Shown here: positions 27,144 to 40,168 of the stretch, one piece after another
Layout of the letters: every line of letters begins with the position of its first letter
Position numbering within the stretch: the first letter of the stretch is position 1
Source: Neoroseomonas eburnea
GTDB lineage: Bacteria; Pseudomonadota; Alphaproteobacteria; Acetobacterales; Acetobacteraceae
Direction: 5' to 3'
Assembly (NCBI RefSeq): GCF_018129005.1
Contig: NZ_JAAEDL010000018.1
Location: 1 to 64,000, forward strand
Length of the DNA stretch: 64,000 bases
The notes under the pieces: generated by a model
Databases searched by the model: none
Told to the model about the DNA's origin: nothing
What the model saw: only the letters and a program-made list of their open reading frames with translations
Position numbers and translations under genes: made by a program

Positions 27144-28355
27144 TTACGCGGCGCGCTTCAGGCTGAAGCGCGCCCACACATCCCCGAGAGCCGCGACCAG
27201 CCGGTCGATGTCGGCATCGGAATGCACCGGGGACGGCGTGATGCGCAGCCGCTCCGTCCCGCGCGGCACGGTCGGGTAGTTGATCGGCTGCACGTAGATG
27301 CCGTGCTCGTCGAGCAGCAGGTCGCTGACCGTCTTGCACAGCACCGCGTCGCCGACCATCACCGGCACAATGTGGCTCGTGTTCGGCAGATGCGGCACGC
27401 CGATCGCATCGAGGCGGCTGCGCAGCGTCGCGGCGCGCTCGTGCAGCCTGTCGCGCTCCGCGCCGCTCTCGCGCAGATGCGCGATCGCCGCCCGCGCGCC
27501 CGCCGCGACCGCCGGCGGCAGCGCGGTCGAGAAGATGAAGCCCGAGGCGAAGGAGCGCACGAAATCCACCATCGCCGCCGAGCCCGCGATGTAGCCGCCG
27601 ATCACGCCGAAGGCCTTGGCGAGGGTGCCCTCGATCACCGTCAGCCGATGCGCGACGCCGTCGCGTTCGGTGATGCCGCCGCCGGTCGGGCCATAGAGGC
27701 CGACGCCATGCACCTCGTCGCAATAGGTCATGGCGCCATGGGCATCCGCGACGTCGCAGATGTCGGCGATCGGCGCGATGTCGCCGTCCATCGAGTAGAC
27801 GCTCTCGAAGGCCACGAGCTTCGGCAGGGCGGGGTCGAGCTCCGCCAGCAGGCGGCGCAGGTCGGCGACGTCGTTGTGCCGGAAGACGCGCCGATCGGCG
27901 CGCGAATGGCGCATGCCCTCGATCATCGAGGCATGGTTCATCTCGTCCGAGACGATGACGCAGCCGGGGATGCGCGAGGCCAGCGTCGACAGCGACGCCC
28001 AGTTCGACATGTAGCCGGAGTTGAACAGCAGCGCCGCCTCGGTGCCGTGCAGCGCGGCGAGGTCGCGTTCCAGCAGCACATGCTCGTGGTTGGTGCCGGA
28101 GATGTTGCGCGTGCCGCCGGCGCCGGCGCCGTAGCGGTCGAGCGCCGCATGCATCGCCGCCAGCACCTTCGGATGCTGCCCCATGCCGAGATAGTCGTTG
28201 GAGCACCAGACGGTGACCTCGCGGAGCTGCCCGCCCAGGTGGCGCATCGCGCGCGGGAAGCCGCCGGCGCAGCGTTCGATGTCGGCGAAGACGCGGTAGC
28301 GGCCCTCCCGCCGGAGGTCGTCGATCCGCGCCCGGAAATAGGCTTCGTAGTCCAT
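27144..28355 (-). CDS. hemA: 5-aminolevulinate synthase
   Basis: This 403-aa PLP enzyme condenses glycine with succinyl-CoA to make 5-aminolevulinate, the first step of haem synthesis in alphaproteobacteria. The PLP Lys is K247 in GTLAKAFG, and Asp 213 and His 216 lie in YCDEVHGVG. The glycine/CoA-site segments [16 protein letters not shown] and [11 protein letters not shown] are complete. A candidate FNR-type site lies about 70 bp upstream. Confidence 0.96.
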   Translation of the reverse strand: MDYEAYFRARIDDLRREGRYRVFADIERCAGGFPRAMRHLGGQLREVTVWCSNDYLGMGQHPKVLAAMHAALDRYGAGAGGTRNISGTNHEHVLLERDLAALHGTEAALLFNSGYMSNWASLSTLASRIPGCVIVSDEMNHASMIEGMRHSRADRRVFRHNDVADLRRLLAELDPALPKLVAFESVYSMDGDIAPIADICDVADAHGAMTYCDEVHGVGLYGPTGGGITERDGVAHRLTVIEGTLAKAFGVIGGYIAGSAAMVDFVRSFASGFIFSTALPPAVAAGARAAIAHLRESGAERDRLHERAATLRSRLDAIGVPHLPNTSHIVPVMVGDAVLCKTVSDLLLDEHGIYVQPINYPTVPRGTERLRITPSPVHSDADIDRLVAALGDVWARFSLKRAA

Positions 28356-28666
28356 CGCTGCTCCCTCGGCGGCGCTGGGCCACCCGCCAGGTCGCGCAGC
28401 AAATCAGAGGCTTGGCGCGATGGCGTTGACATGGATCATGCGGCCGGCGGCACCCGGCCCTCGCGTGCCGGCCGATGGAGGCTGGGAATGGCGCAGGTTG
28501 CAGCCCTTCGCAAGGGCGAACAGCCCCGTCCGCGGCCCGGCGCTTTCGCCTTGCAAGATCGGCACGGCGGGCCCATTCCGCCTCAGGGGTTGGTCGAGCG
28601 AAGCGCCGAGGCACGCCGGCGCGACGCGACGTCAGCCCGGCGCGAACCCGTCGAAAGGAGTTGCCC
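28356..28666. other. Divergent gap between hemA and cytochrome c
   Basis: This 311-bp gap must hold the promoters of both genes. The only clear site is the FNR-like box at 28426-28439. The plus-strand ribosome-binding site AAAGGAG lies at 28654-28660. No supported gene was seen. Confidence 0.4.
28426..28439. promoter_or_regulatory. Candidate FNR/FnrL-type site
   Basis: TTGAC-ATGG-ATCAT matches the FNR consensus TTGAT-N4-ATCAA at 8 of 10 positions. It is about 71 bp before the hemA ATG and on the cytochrome c side of the same gap. FNR-type control of hemA is known in Rhodobacter. The assignment here is by sequence similarity only. Confidence 0.4.
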
Positions 28667-29053
28667 ATGCGACGAGTGATGGTGGCGATGGTGATGGCAG
28701 CCGCGGTGGCGATGCCGGGGACGGGCTTCGCCCAGTCCGGCGACGCGGCCGCCGGCCAGCGCGTATTCAACCAGTGCCGCGCCTGCCACACCATTGACCA
28801 GGGCGGCCGCAACGGCGTCGGCCCCAACCTGTGGGGCATCGTCGGCCGCCGTGCCGGCGCCGTCGAGGGCTTCCGCTACTCCGCCAACATGCGCAGCCTG
28901 GCGGAAGGCGGCCTGACCTGGACCGAGGACCGCCTGCGCGCCTACGTCCAGAATCCGAAATCCGTCGTGCCGACCGGCAGCATGTCCTTCCCCGGCCTGC
29001 GCAACGAGACGCAGATCAACGACCTGATGGCGTATATCGCGGCGCAGAGATAG
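28667..29053 (+). CDS. Periplasmic class I cytochrome c (c2/c552-like)
   Basis: This 128-aa protein has a signal peptide (about 1-22, ending GFA) and a haem-binding CRACH at residues 37-41. The axial Met is in TGSMSFPG, Met 106. GPNLWGIVGRRAG is the typical loop after the haem. The strong Shine-Dalgarno AAAGGAG fixes the ATG. It probably carries electrons in the periplasm. Its neighbour hemA makes the haem precursor, and the LldD-type flavoenzyme downstream may be an electron source. Confidence 0.92.
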   Translation: MRRVMVAMVMAAAVAMPGTGFAQSGDAAAGQRVFNQCRACHTIDQGGRNGVGPNLWGIVGRRAGAVEGFRYSANMRSLAEGGLTWTEDRLRAYVQNPKSVVPTGSMSFPGLRNETQINDLMAYIAAQR

Positions 29054-29121
29054 CCGCGGCGGGCGGGCGATCGCCCGCCGGAAGCGTCGAAGGGTGGCGG
29101 GGCCGCGATGGCCCCGCCCCC

Positions 29122-30354
29122 TCACACCCGCCGCAGGAACCGCGGCCCGAGTTCCGCCATCGAGTTCGCCCCGATCAGCGCGAGGTCGCGGTGGATCTCT
29201 TCCTTCAGCAGGTCGATCGCGCGTTCCACGCCGGGCTGCCCGCGCACCGCCGCGGCGCAGAGCATCGGCCGGCCGACGAAGACGAAGGCCGCGCCGAGCG
29301 CATAGGCCTTCAGCACGTCCGTCCCGCGCCGCACGCCGCCGTCGTAGATCACCGGCAATCCGCCGGCGACCTGCACGATCTCCGGCAGCATGCGCAGGCC
29401 CGACACCGCGCCGTCGAGCTGCCGCCCGCCATGGTTCGAGACCATGAAGCCGTCCACCCCGATCTCCCTCGCGCGCACCACGTCGTCCGGGTGCAGCACG
29501 CCCTTGATCAGCAGCTTGCCGGGGAAGCGCCTGCGGATGAGTTCGAGATGCGGCCAGGACAGCCCGTCGCGCGCGCCGAAGGCGCGTTCGAGCTCGCGCG
29601 AGAGGATCGGCGGGCCGCGCCCGGCATCCATGTTCTCGAAATACGGCATGCCGTGGTTCTTCAGCGTGCGGAACCACGTGCCGAAGGACCAGCGTGGATG
29701 CGTCGCCCCCTGCCAGAACAGCCGCAGGGAGGGCTTCAGCGGGATGGAATAGCCGTTGCGGATGTTGTTCTCGCGGTTGGACGAAACCTGCACGTCCACG
29801 GTCAGCACGAAGGTCTGGAAGCCCGCGGCGACGACGCGGTCCACCAGCGGCTCGATGCGCTCGGGCTCGCCCGGCAGGTAGGCCTGGTACCAGGCATCCG
29901 GATTGGCCTTCGCCACCTCCTCCAGCCTGATCAGCGAGGAGGCCGACATGATCATCGGGATGCGCTTCGCACGCGCCGCCTGGGCCAGCACCAGGTCGCC
30001 GCGATAGGCGATCAGCGCCGAGGACCCCATCGGCGGAATGCCGAAGGGCGCGTCGTACTCCTTGCCGAACAGCGTGGCGGCCGTGCTGCGCGCGCGGGCA
30101 TCGACCAGGCAGCGCGGGATGAAGCCCCATTCGGCGAAGGCGCGACGGTTGTCCTCCAGCGACCAGTCCGTCTCGACGCCGCCGGCGAGGTAGCCGTGCA
30201 GCATCCTCGGCAGGTGCTTCTGCGCCGCCGCCTCGAAATCGTTGAGCGACAGGAACTTCTGCAGGTTCGGCGGCACCGGCGGCGCGGCGCGCTTCTGGGA
30301 CAGGGCCTGCGCCGGCGTGGGCGCGCGGGACTCTGCGGGGCCTTCGGCGGTCAT
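29122..30354 (-). CDS. FMN-dependent alpha-hydroxy-acid oxidase/dehydrogenase (LldD family)
   Basis: This 410-aa enzyme oxidises an L-2-hydroxy acid such as lactate or glycolate. The FMN barrel has PMGSSALIAYRGDLVLAQAA, the flavin Lys in LLIKGVLHPDD, the catalytic SNHGGRQLDG with the active His, and YDGGVRRGTDVLKAYALGA for the phosphate. The N-terminus carries about 45 Pro/Ala-rich residues before the core. The ATG at 30354 follows a weak purine run. Lactate is the commonest substrate of the family but is not proven here. Confidence 0.88.
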   Translation of the reverse strand: MTAEGPAESRAPTPAQALSQKRAAPPVPPNLQKFLSLNDFEAAAQKHLPRMLHGYLAGGVETDWSLEDNRRAFAEWGFIPRCLVDARARSTAATLFGKEYDAPFGIPPMGSSALIAYRGDLVLAQAARAKRIPMIMSASSLIRLEEVAKANPDAWYQAYLPGEPERIEPLVDRVVAAGFQTFVLTVDVQVSSNRENNIRNGYSIPLKPSLRLFWQGATHPRWSFGTWFRTLKNHGMPYFENMDAGRGPPILSRELERAFGARDGLSWPHLELIRRRFPGKLLIKGVLHPDDVVRAREIGVDGFMVSNHGGRQLDGAVSGLRMLPEIVQVAGGLPVIYDGGVRRGTDVLKAYALGAAFVFVGRPMLCAAAVRGQPGVERAIDLLKEEIHRDLALIGANSMAELGPRFLRRV

Positions 30355-30520
30355 TGAGGTTCCACCCGGGATGTTTCCGATCAATGATGACCAGGGTGGG
30401 CGAAGGAGGCCAGACCCCACCCGCGCGGGGCTGCCGTGCGGTTCGCGGGTTTCTGGGAATCCGTTGATTCCGGCGGATCCCGCTTCGCCGGCGCGGACGC
30501 GCCGCCACCGATCCCGTGCC

Positions 30521-30576
30521 GGGCGGCCGCGCGCGAAGCCAGGATCCGGATACCGGGCCAGCCGAACGGCCGGCCG
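30521..30576 (+). repeat. Dispersed repeat family D, copy 3
   Basis: GGGCGGCCGCGCGCGAAGCC leads to a GGGCCAGCCGAACGGCCGGC hairpin. It ends 3 bp from the ilvD stop codon. Together with copies 1 and 2 this places all D elements at gene 3-prime ends. Confidence 0.6.
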
Positions 30577-30579
30577 CGA

Positions 30580-32436
30580 TCAGCCGCGCCGCAGTCCCCG
30601 CAGGTCCCGCACCGCGCCCCTGGCCGCGCTCGTCGCCATCGCGGCGTAGGCCCGCAGCGCCGTGCTGACATTGCGCGCACGGGGCGCGGCGGGCTGCCAG
30701 GCGGCCTCGCCCTTCGCCTCCATCGCCGCCCGGCGGCGGGCCAGCTCGTCCTCCGCCACCGCGAGGCGGATGCTGCGGCCGGGGATGTCGATCTCGATCC
30801 GGTCGCCGTCCTCGACCAGGCCGACCAGCCCGCCCTCCGCCGCCTCCGGCGAGAGATGCCCGATCGACAGGCCCGAGGACCCGCCCGAGAAGCGTCCATC
30901 CGTCACCAGCGCGCATTGCTTCCCGAGGCCCTTCGACTTCAGGTAGCTGGTCGGGTACAGCATCTCCTGCATGCCGGGCCCGCCGCGCGGCCCCTCATAG
31001 CGCACCACGACGACGTCGCCGGCCTTCACCGCACCGCCGAGGATGCCCTCAACCGCCGCATCCTGGCTCTCGAAGACGCGGGCCGGGCCGGAGAAGACCA
31101 GGATGGAGGCATCCACCCCCGCCGTCTTCACGATGCAGCCGTGCTCGGCGAGGTTGCCGTGGAGCACCGCCAGCCCGCCATCGGCCGAGAAGGCATGCGG
31201 GACGTCGCGGATGACGCCCCCTTCGCGGTCGAGATCGAGATCCTCCCATCGCTCGGCCTGGCTGAAGGCCTCGATGCTCGGCACGCCGCCGGGGGCGGCG
31301 CGGAAGAATTCGCGCACCTTGTCGTCGGCGGTGCGGCGCACGTCCCAGCGCTGCAGCGCCTCGGCGAGGCTCGGCGCATCGACGCGGGAGACCGAGGTGT
31401 CGAGCAGCCCGGCGCGGTCGAGCTCGCCCAGGATGCCCATGATGCCGCCGGCGCGGTGGACGTCCTCGACATGCACATTGGCGACCGAGGGCGCGACCTT
31501 GCACAGCACCGGCACGCGGCGGGACAGCCGGTCGATGTCCTGCATGCCGAAGGCGACGCCGCCTTCATGCGCCGCGGCCAGCAGGTGCAGCACCGTGTTG
31601 GTCGACCCGCCCATGGCGATGTCGAGCGTCATCGCGTTCTCGAACGCCGCGACGGTCGCGATGCTGCGCGGCAGCACGGACATGTCGTCGGTCTCGTAGT
31701 GCTGGCGCGTGATCTCGACGATGCGGCGGCCGGCTTCGAGAAACAGCCGCTTGCGGTCGGCATGCGTCGCGACGACGGTGCCGTTGCCGGGCAGCGCGAG
31801 GCCCAGCGCCTCGGTCAGGCAGTTCATCGAATTGGCGGTGAACATGCCCGAGCAGGACCCGCAGGTCGGGCAGGCCGAGCGCTCGATGACCTGCACCTCG
31901 GCATCGGTGACGCTGCTGTCGGCGGCGACGATCATCGCATCGATCAGGTCGACGCTGCGCTTCTGGCCGCGATGGACCACCTTGCCGGCCTCCATCGGCC
32001 CGCCGGAGACGAAGATCGTCGGGATGTTGAGCCGCATCGCGGCCATCAGCATGCCCGGCGTGATCTTGTCGCAGTTGGAGATGCAGACCATCGCGTCGGC
32101 GCAATGCGCGTTGACCATGTATTCGACGCTGTCGGCGATCAGGTCGCGCGAGGGCAGGCTGTAGAGCATGCCGTCATGGCCCATGGCGATGCCGTCATCC
32201 ACCGCGATGGTGTTGAATTCCTTCGCCACGCCGCCGGCGGCCTCGATCTCCCGCGCCACCAGCTGGCCGAGGTCCTTCAGGTGGACATGGCCGGGCACGA
32301 ACTGGGTGAAGCTGTTGGCCACGGCGATGATGGGCTTGCCGAAATCGCCGTCCTTCATCCCGGTCGCGCGCCACAGGCCACGGGCGCCGGCCATGTTGCG
32401 GCCATGGGTGGTGGTGCGCGAACGGTACTGGGGCAT
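30580..32436 (-). CDS. ilvD: Dihydroxy-acid dehydratase
   Basis: This 618-aa iron-sulfur enzyme makes the 2-keto acids for valine and isoleucine. Cluster and active-site blocks are complete: [41 protein letters not shown], and the C-terminal [20 protein letters not shown]. Length and the start [19 protein letters not shown] match the E. coli-type IlvD. It is the biosynthetic member; the shorter relative at 12811 lacks the CGSCSG block. Confidence 0.95.
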   Translation of the reverse strand: MPQYRSRTTTHGRNMAGARGLWRATGMKDGDFGKPIIAVANSFTQFVPGHVHLKDLGQLVAREIEAAGGVAKEFNTIAVDDGIAMGHDGMLYSLPSRDLIADSVEYMVNAHCADAMVCISNCDKITPGMLMAAMRLNIPTIFVSGGPMEAGKVVHRGQKRSVDLIDAMIVAADSSVTDAEVQVIERSACPTCGSCSGMFTANSMNCLTEALGLALPGNGTVVATHADRKRLFLEAGRRIVEITRQHYETDDMSVLPRSIATVAAFENAMTLDIAMGGSTNTVLHLLAAAHEGGVAFGMQDIDRLSRRVPVLCKVAPSVANVHVEDVHRAGGIMGILGELDRAGLLDTSVSRVDAPSLAEALQRWDVRRTADDKVREFFRAAPGGVPSIEAFSQAERWEDLDLDREGGVIRDVPHAFSADGGLAVLHGNLAEHGCIVKTAGVDASILVFSGPARVFESQDAAVEGILGGAVKAGDVVVVRYEGPRGGPGMQEMLYPTSYLKSKGLGKQCALVTDGRFSGGSSGLSIGHLSPEAAEGGLVGLVEDGDRIEIDIPGRSIRLAVAEDELARRRAAMEAKGEAAWQPAAPRARNVSTALRAYAAMATSAARGAVRDLRGLRRG

Positions 32437-32553
32437 GTGCGGACGGTCCTGCGGCAGGGATGCGGCCGGGCGCCTGGGCGGCGCACCGGCCGGGGGTTGC
32501 GCATGGTCTAACGCCTTCGGGCAGGCGCGGCCAGCCCGCCCGGCGCGGCTTCG

Positions 32554-33729
32554 TTACGGTGCCGCCGCGCCGCCCTGGCCCAGCGCGGCCAGCACCGCGC
32601 GGTGGAAGGCCCTGCGCTCGGCCCCGAAATCGATGCCGTAGGCGGCGGCGTAGGGCGGCTGGGGCCAGCAGGCGAGCGTGACGATGACCACCCCCGCCGC
32701 CCGGTTGACGTAGATGCTCTGCCCGGCGAAGCCGACCGCGACCATCGCCCCGTCCGGATCGATCCACCAGCTGTAGCCGTAGCCGACCGCGCCATAGCTG
32801 TTGGTCGCGGGATCGAGGTCGAAGTGGCGGCTGCCGGCATCCGCGACCCAGCCCTGCGGCAGGATGCGGCGGCCATCCACGATGCCGTCGTCGAGGATGA
32901 ACTGGCCGAAGCGGGCGAAGTCGCGCAGCGCGATGCCGGCGCGGCTGCCGCCGATCTCCTGCCCGCCATCGGATTCCAGCGTGTAGTAGGCGTCGAATTC
33001 CATGCCGGCCGGCGCCCAGATGCTGCGCGACATGGTCTCGGCCAGGGGCTCCCCCATCGCGGCGGAGACCAGGCAGCCGAGCACATAGGTATCCCCGGTG
33101 CAGTAGCTGAAGCGGGTGCCCGGCGGCGCCTCCGGCGGCAGCGAGCGCATCAGCGCCAGCACCCCGCCCGGCACCTTGTCGCCCAGGGACTTGCTGTAGC
33201 GGTTCACGTCCGAATTGCGGTCCGTGTAGTCCTCGCTCCAGCGCACGCCGGAGGACATGGTGAGCAGGTGGCGCACCTTCACCGCGTCATAGGCCGACCC
33301 CCGCAAGGCCGGCAGGTAGCCGGCGACGCTGTCCTCGAGGCTGCCGATCCGCCCCTGCCGCAGCGCCACGCCCACCAGGGTCGAGGTCAGCGACTTGACC
33401 GTGGACATGGTCGACCAGCGCGTCGCTTCCGTCAGCCCCAGCCCATAGCGTTCGAGGACGATCTGCCCCTCACTGAGCACGATCAGCCCGGCGACGTTGG
33501 CGCGCCGCATGTAGTCCGCGATGCCGAGGTCGCGCCCGCCCACGCGGTAGCGCGCGACGATCTCCGCCCCGCGCGGCAGGGCGCGCATGCGCGGGCCGCG
33601 CAGGATGGGGCGGGTCGCGAAGATGCGGTCCACATTCGCATAGGCATGCGGCTGCTGGGACGGCGGCAGGAGGAGGAAATCCTCGCCGGCCGGCAGGCAC
33701 GCGACGGGCCGGGCGATGGCATCGCTCAT
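32554..33729 (-). CDS. Serine hydrolase of the beta-lactamase/class C-like family
   Basis: This 391-aa protein has the penicillin-binding-type SxxK nucleophile in STVK (Ser 109, Lys 112) and a second YCTGDTYVLG motif in the Tyr position. The family's GWVADAG and GYGYSWWIDPDG segments lie near the end. No signal peptide is obvious, so a cytosolic esterase or amidase (6-aminohexanoate-hydrolase-like) is more likely than a cell-wall enzyme. ATG 33729 was chosen; an in-frame ATG at 33792 would add 21 residues. Confidence 0.8.
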   Translation of the reverse strand: MSDAIARPVACLPAGEDFLLLPPSQQPHAYANVDRIFATRPILRGPRMRALPRGAEIVARYRVGGRDLGIADYMRRANVAGLIVLSEGQIVLERYGLGLTEATRWSTMSTVKSLTSTLVGVALRQGRIGSLEDSVAGYLPALRGSAYDAVKVRHLLTMSSGVRWSEDYTDRNSDVNRYSKSLGDKVPGGVLALMRSLPPEAPPGTRFSYCTGDTYVLGCLVSAAMGEPLAETMSRSIWAPAGMEFDAYYTLESDGGQEIGGSRAGIALRDFARFGQFILDDGIVDGRRILPQGWVADAGSRHFDLDPATNSYGAVGYGYSWWIDPDGAMVAVGFAGQSIYVNRAAGVVIVTLACWPQPPYAAAYGIDFGAERRAFHRAVLAALGQGGAAAP

Positions 33730-33895
33730 GCGCGCGGGCCTCGGTCGGAAGGCGGCAACCCGCGCTGCATGTCCATCATCGTCCCATGGCACTCGAAGGC
33801 CCCGGTGTACGGAAGCACGGCGAGAGCCTCAAGCCGCGGCGGGAGGCCCGCAGGCCCCTCCCCGGTACACGGCCTTCCGCGGGCGTGGCGCAGGC

Positions 33896-34807
33896 TCACG
33901 CGCCGCGCGCCGATTCCAGCAGGAAGTTCCGCAGCAGGAGCACATGCGGATCCCGCGCCAAGCCCGGCCGGTTGTGCAGGGCGAAGACCCAGGATCCCGG
34001 CAGTTCGTGCGGCGCGAACAGCCGCACCAATCGCCCCGAGGCGAGTTCGGCATCCAGCATCGGGACGCGCCCGAGCGCGACGCCGGCACCGGCGATCGCC
34101 GCCGCGATCACCTGGTTGAAACTGCTGAACCGGACGATCCGGCGCGACGCCGTCGGCAGGCCGAGCAGGCCCAGCCAATGGCGCCAATCCTTCTCGGGGC
34201 TCTCGTTGTGCGATTCCTCCAGCAGGCTGTGGCGCAGCAGCCCGTCAGGCCGTTCCAGCCCGGCAAGCGCCGGGCTGCAGACCGGAAAGATGGTCTCCTC
34301 GAACAGGAGCTGGTCCGGGGGACGCACCGCCCCGGCCCGCACGCGCAGGATGGCGAGGTCGATCCCCTCCCGCATCATGTCGGGCCGGTCCTCCTCGACC
34401 GCCCGCATGGTCCAGGCCGTGCTCGGATGCTGGCCGGCGAAGGTCGCGAGCCGCGGCGCCAGCCACAGCGAGGCGAAGGACCCGTTGGCCGCCACCGTCA
34501 GATGGGGGCGCGCCCGCCGGGCCTGGCCGCGGATGGCGTCGCAGGCATCGCCGAGCCGTGTCAGCGCCTCCTCCACCGCCACCAACAGCTCGGCGCCGGC
34601 CGGGGTCGGCTCGGTGCGGCTGTGCCCGGCGCCGTTGCGCGCACGGGTCAGCAGCGGGGTGCGCAGTTCCGCCTCCAGCGCGCGGATCTGGTGGCTGACG
34701 GCGCTGGTGCTGACGTGCAGCGAGGCGGCGGCGCGGGCGAAGCTGCCCTGGCGGGCGACGGCGGCAAAGGCGCGGAGCGCGGCCAGTGGAGGAAGATGGG
34801 CATTCAT
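33896..34807 (-). CDS. LysR-type transcriptional regulator (GcvA-like)
   Basis: This 303-aa regulator has an N-terminal winged helix-turn-helix (residues about 7-66: LAALRAFAAVARQGSFARAA then STSAVSHQIRALEAEL) and a periplasmic-binding-like effector domain. It is divergent from the CydDC-like transporter with 118 bp between starts. That gap is AT-rich around CAATATAGCTCAACAG, a likely shared control region. LysR proteins usually control the divergent gene and themselves, so the transporter is the probable target. Confidence 0.88.
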   Translation of the reverse strand: MNAHLPPLAALRAFAAVARQGSFARAAASLHVSTSAVSHQIRALEAELRTPLLTRARNGAGHSRTEPTPAGAELLVAVEEALTRLGDACDAIRGQARRARPHLTVAANGSFASLWLAPRLATFAGQHPSTAWTMRAVEEDRPDMMREGIDLAILRVRAGAVRPPDQLLFEETIFPVCSPALAGLERPDGLLRHSLLEESHNESPEKDWRHWLGLLGLPTASRRIVRFSSFNQVIAAAIAGAGVALGRVPMLDAELASGRLVRLFAPHELPGSWVFALHNRPGLARDPHVLLLRNFLLESARGA

Positions 34808-34925
34808 CGCCGTTCAATATAGCTCAACAGCAGATGAATAACCTGCGTTTGCGGAACCATCGGCTGGCGGCCAGCCTGGAGGACAAGCCTACCGCCGAAT
34901 CCTCGCGCAGCCAGGAGCGCCCAGC

Positions 34926-38498
<3,573 letters not shown>

Positions 38499-38955
38499 TG
38501 CCAACGGCACGAGTTCTTGATTCGTGCCGAAGCCGCGAATGCGGCCCGCCGGGGTCCGGCGAAGCCGAGCAAACCGGAGGTTTGCGCCCGGCGTCTGATA
38601 CCAATGGCCCGTTTGCCTGACCTGTGGAACCGAGAGGGGCCTTGCCCCTCTCGGGCTCTCCCCACCAAAGGCCGAAAGGCCTTTGGAAGCCGATACCTGG
38701 CGCCGTGCGCCACTGTCAGGATCAGTGCCGAAATCCGCCCTTGCGCACGAATCGCGCTCCGAAACGATGGGACTGTCTGAACCGCGCGGCACCAGATGAT
38801 GGTTTCCAAAGGCCTCGGGCCTTTGGCGGGGTGGCTTGGAGGGGCAGGGCCCCTCCAATTCCGCCCTCACCGGTCATTCCAAAGGGCCGTTGGTATGAGG
38901 GCACGAAAAGGCTGATGCCAGCGGTCGCGAATAGCGGCCGCTGGTATGATCCGAT
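38499..38955 (-). repeat. Dispersed repeat family A, copy 5, interrupted by a B element
   Basis: Minus-strand A blocks fill 38499-38595, from the CGTGCCGAAGCCGCGAATGC end through GGTTTGCGCCCGGCGTC. The A hairpin with its GAATA-type loop resumes at 38897-38950. The insert between (38598-38896) is bounded by inverted ATACCAAYGGCCC repeats (38598-38610, 38884-38896) and contains B1. Confidence 0.7.
38630..38857 (+). repeat. Dispersed repeat family B, copy 1
   Basis: This 228-bp element is built from nested hairpins. An outer pair of GGGGC/GCCCC hairpins (38631-38653 and 38838-38857) flanks an inner pair of CCAAAGGCC...GGCCTTTGG hairpins, and a shared centre contains GTGCCGAAATCCGCC and CAGATGATGGTTTCC. 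The same plan and nearly the same length occur at 56206-56432. Confidence 0.8.
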
Positions 38956-39237
38956 GACGAGGCAGCGACGCGCCGCGCCGTCGCTTGAGGCCCCGTCCGC
39001 ACGGAAGACGGCCGCCGGGGTACCCGCCCGCCGGGATCGCGAGCACCGAGTAGGTTACGGCTTGCCCTCTGGAAGACATTTCACGCAGGCGCGGCGAAGA
39101 GAATCCCGTTCCCGCCAACCGGCACAGGAGATCCTCGCTCGGGCGCGAGCCCGCATCTTCTCGGGCCCGCGCCTTCCATCGATCCCCATCACCGCCCAGG
39201 GCATGCTTCCGATGCCCCATGCGGTGACCCACCGCCC
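38956..39237. other. Gap with no supported gene
   Basis: This sequence between repeat A5 and the gapR stop has mixed composition and no convincing reading frame. A CTCGGGCGCGAGCCCGCATCTTCTCGGGCCCGCG stretch, split by short inverted arms, may contribute to ending transcription of gapR. Confidence 0.3.
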
Positions 39238-39507
39238 TCACATGCCGAGCGCGCGGCGGTAGAGGTCGAGCAGCGTCTCCATTTCCTCCACCTCGGCCGG
39301 CTCCTGCTTGCGGATGCGGATGATCTGGCGGATCACCTTCACGTCGAACCCGGCCGACTTCGCTTCCGCCATGATGTCCTTGATGTCGGAGGAGAGCGCC
39401 TTCTTCTCCTCCTCGAGCCGTTCGACGCGCTCGATGATGGACCGCAGCCGATCGGCCGCGATGCCGCCGACCTCGGTATCGTCCTGCTTCGTCGCCGCCT
39501 GCGACAT
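39238..39507 (-). CDS. gapR: GapR-family (DUF2312) nucleoid-associated protein
   Basis: This 89-aa protein has the same length as Caulobacter GapR and contains LRSIIERVERLEEEKKALSS and AEAKSAGFDVKVIRQIIRIR, the coiled coil and DNA-contacting region. GapR binds AT-rich, over-twisted DNA ahead of polymerases and supports replication. ATG 39507 was chosen because it reproduces family length, with GGAGG upstream. An in-frame ATG at 39564 would add 19 basic residues (MARRPKAKPAALQTEARKN). Confidence 0.88.
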   Translation of the reverse strand: MSQAATKQDDTEVGGIAADRLRSIIERVERLEEEKKALSSDIKDIMAEAKSAGFDVKVIRQIIRIRKQEPAEVEEMETLLDLYRRALGM

Positions 39508-39587
39508 GTTCTTCCGTGCCTCCGTCTGAAGGGCGGCGGGTTTAGCCTTGGGCCTGCGCGCCATCAACCTTGTCCCTTTGCGAATGT

Positions 39588-39663
39588 CGGCACCGGCCCG
39601 TGCCCCCCACCCGTCCGGAATACTGTCGTCGGGTGGCCGGGTTGGGCGCGCGGGCCGGTGCCG
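39588..39663. repeat. Dispersed palindromic repeat family E, copy 2
   Basis: A perfect 13-bp inverted repeat, CGGCACCGGCCCG (39588-39600) against 39651-39663, encloses 50 bp, much like 15403-15483. A second perfect palindrome, TTCGGGA-CAT-TCCCGAA, follows at 39680-39696 next to the DUF1244 gene stop. Confidence 0.65.
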
Positions 39664-39703
39664 GCACGAGAACGCGCCGTTCGGGACATTCCCGAATGGG
39701 CCT

Positions 39704-40015
39704 TCAATGCCCCGGATTCGCGGCGGCGAACGTCGCCTTCTGCTCGGCCGTCGCTTCCTTCTGGTACTTCGCCTGCCACTCCCGGTAGGGCATGCCGTAC
39801 ACGATCTCGCGCGCATCGGGGTCGGCGAGCGGCAGGCCCCTCGCCTCGGCGGCCTCGCGGTACCAGCGGGAGAGGCAGTTCCGGCAGAAGCCGGCCAGGT
39901 TCATCAAGTCGATGTTCTGCACGTCGGTGCGTTCGCGCAGGTGCTGGATCAGGCGCCGGAAGGCCGCGGCCTCCAGCTCGGTGCGGGTGGCGTCGTCGAT
40001 GTCGGGCACGGGCAT
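39704..40015 (-). CDS. DUF1244 family protein
   Basis: This 103-aa protein belongs to a small alphaproteobacterial family of unknown function. The family core VQNIDLMNLAGFCRNCLSRW contains a conserved CxxC pair, and EIVYGMPYREWQAKYQKEAT ends the domain. GAGGAGG lies before the ATG. The paired cysteines suggest metal or redox chemistry, but none is established. Confidence 0.88.
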   Translation of the reverse strand: MPVPDIDDATRTELEAAAFRRLIQHLRERTDVQNIDLMNLAGFCRNCLSRWYREAAEARGLPLADPDAREIVYGMPYREWQAKYQKEATAEQKATFAAANPGH

Positions 40016-40168
40016 GGCGCATCCTCCTCGTCCGGGGCCAATCTGGTGCAGGCGGAAGCGGCCGCCAACCTCCCGCCGGGATGGATTTGCCGCCCCCGGT
40101 TCGCCGGCCCCGGGTGTAGTCTTGCCGCGCGCGCGGCGGAACGATCGCCGCGCCGGGGAGGACAGGCC

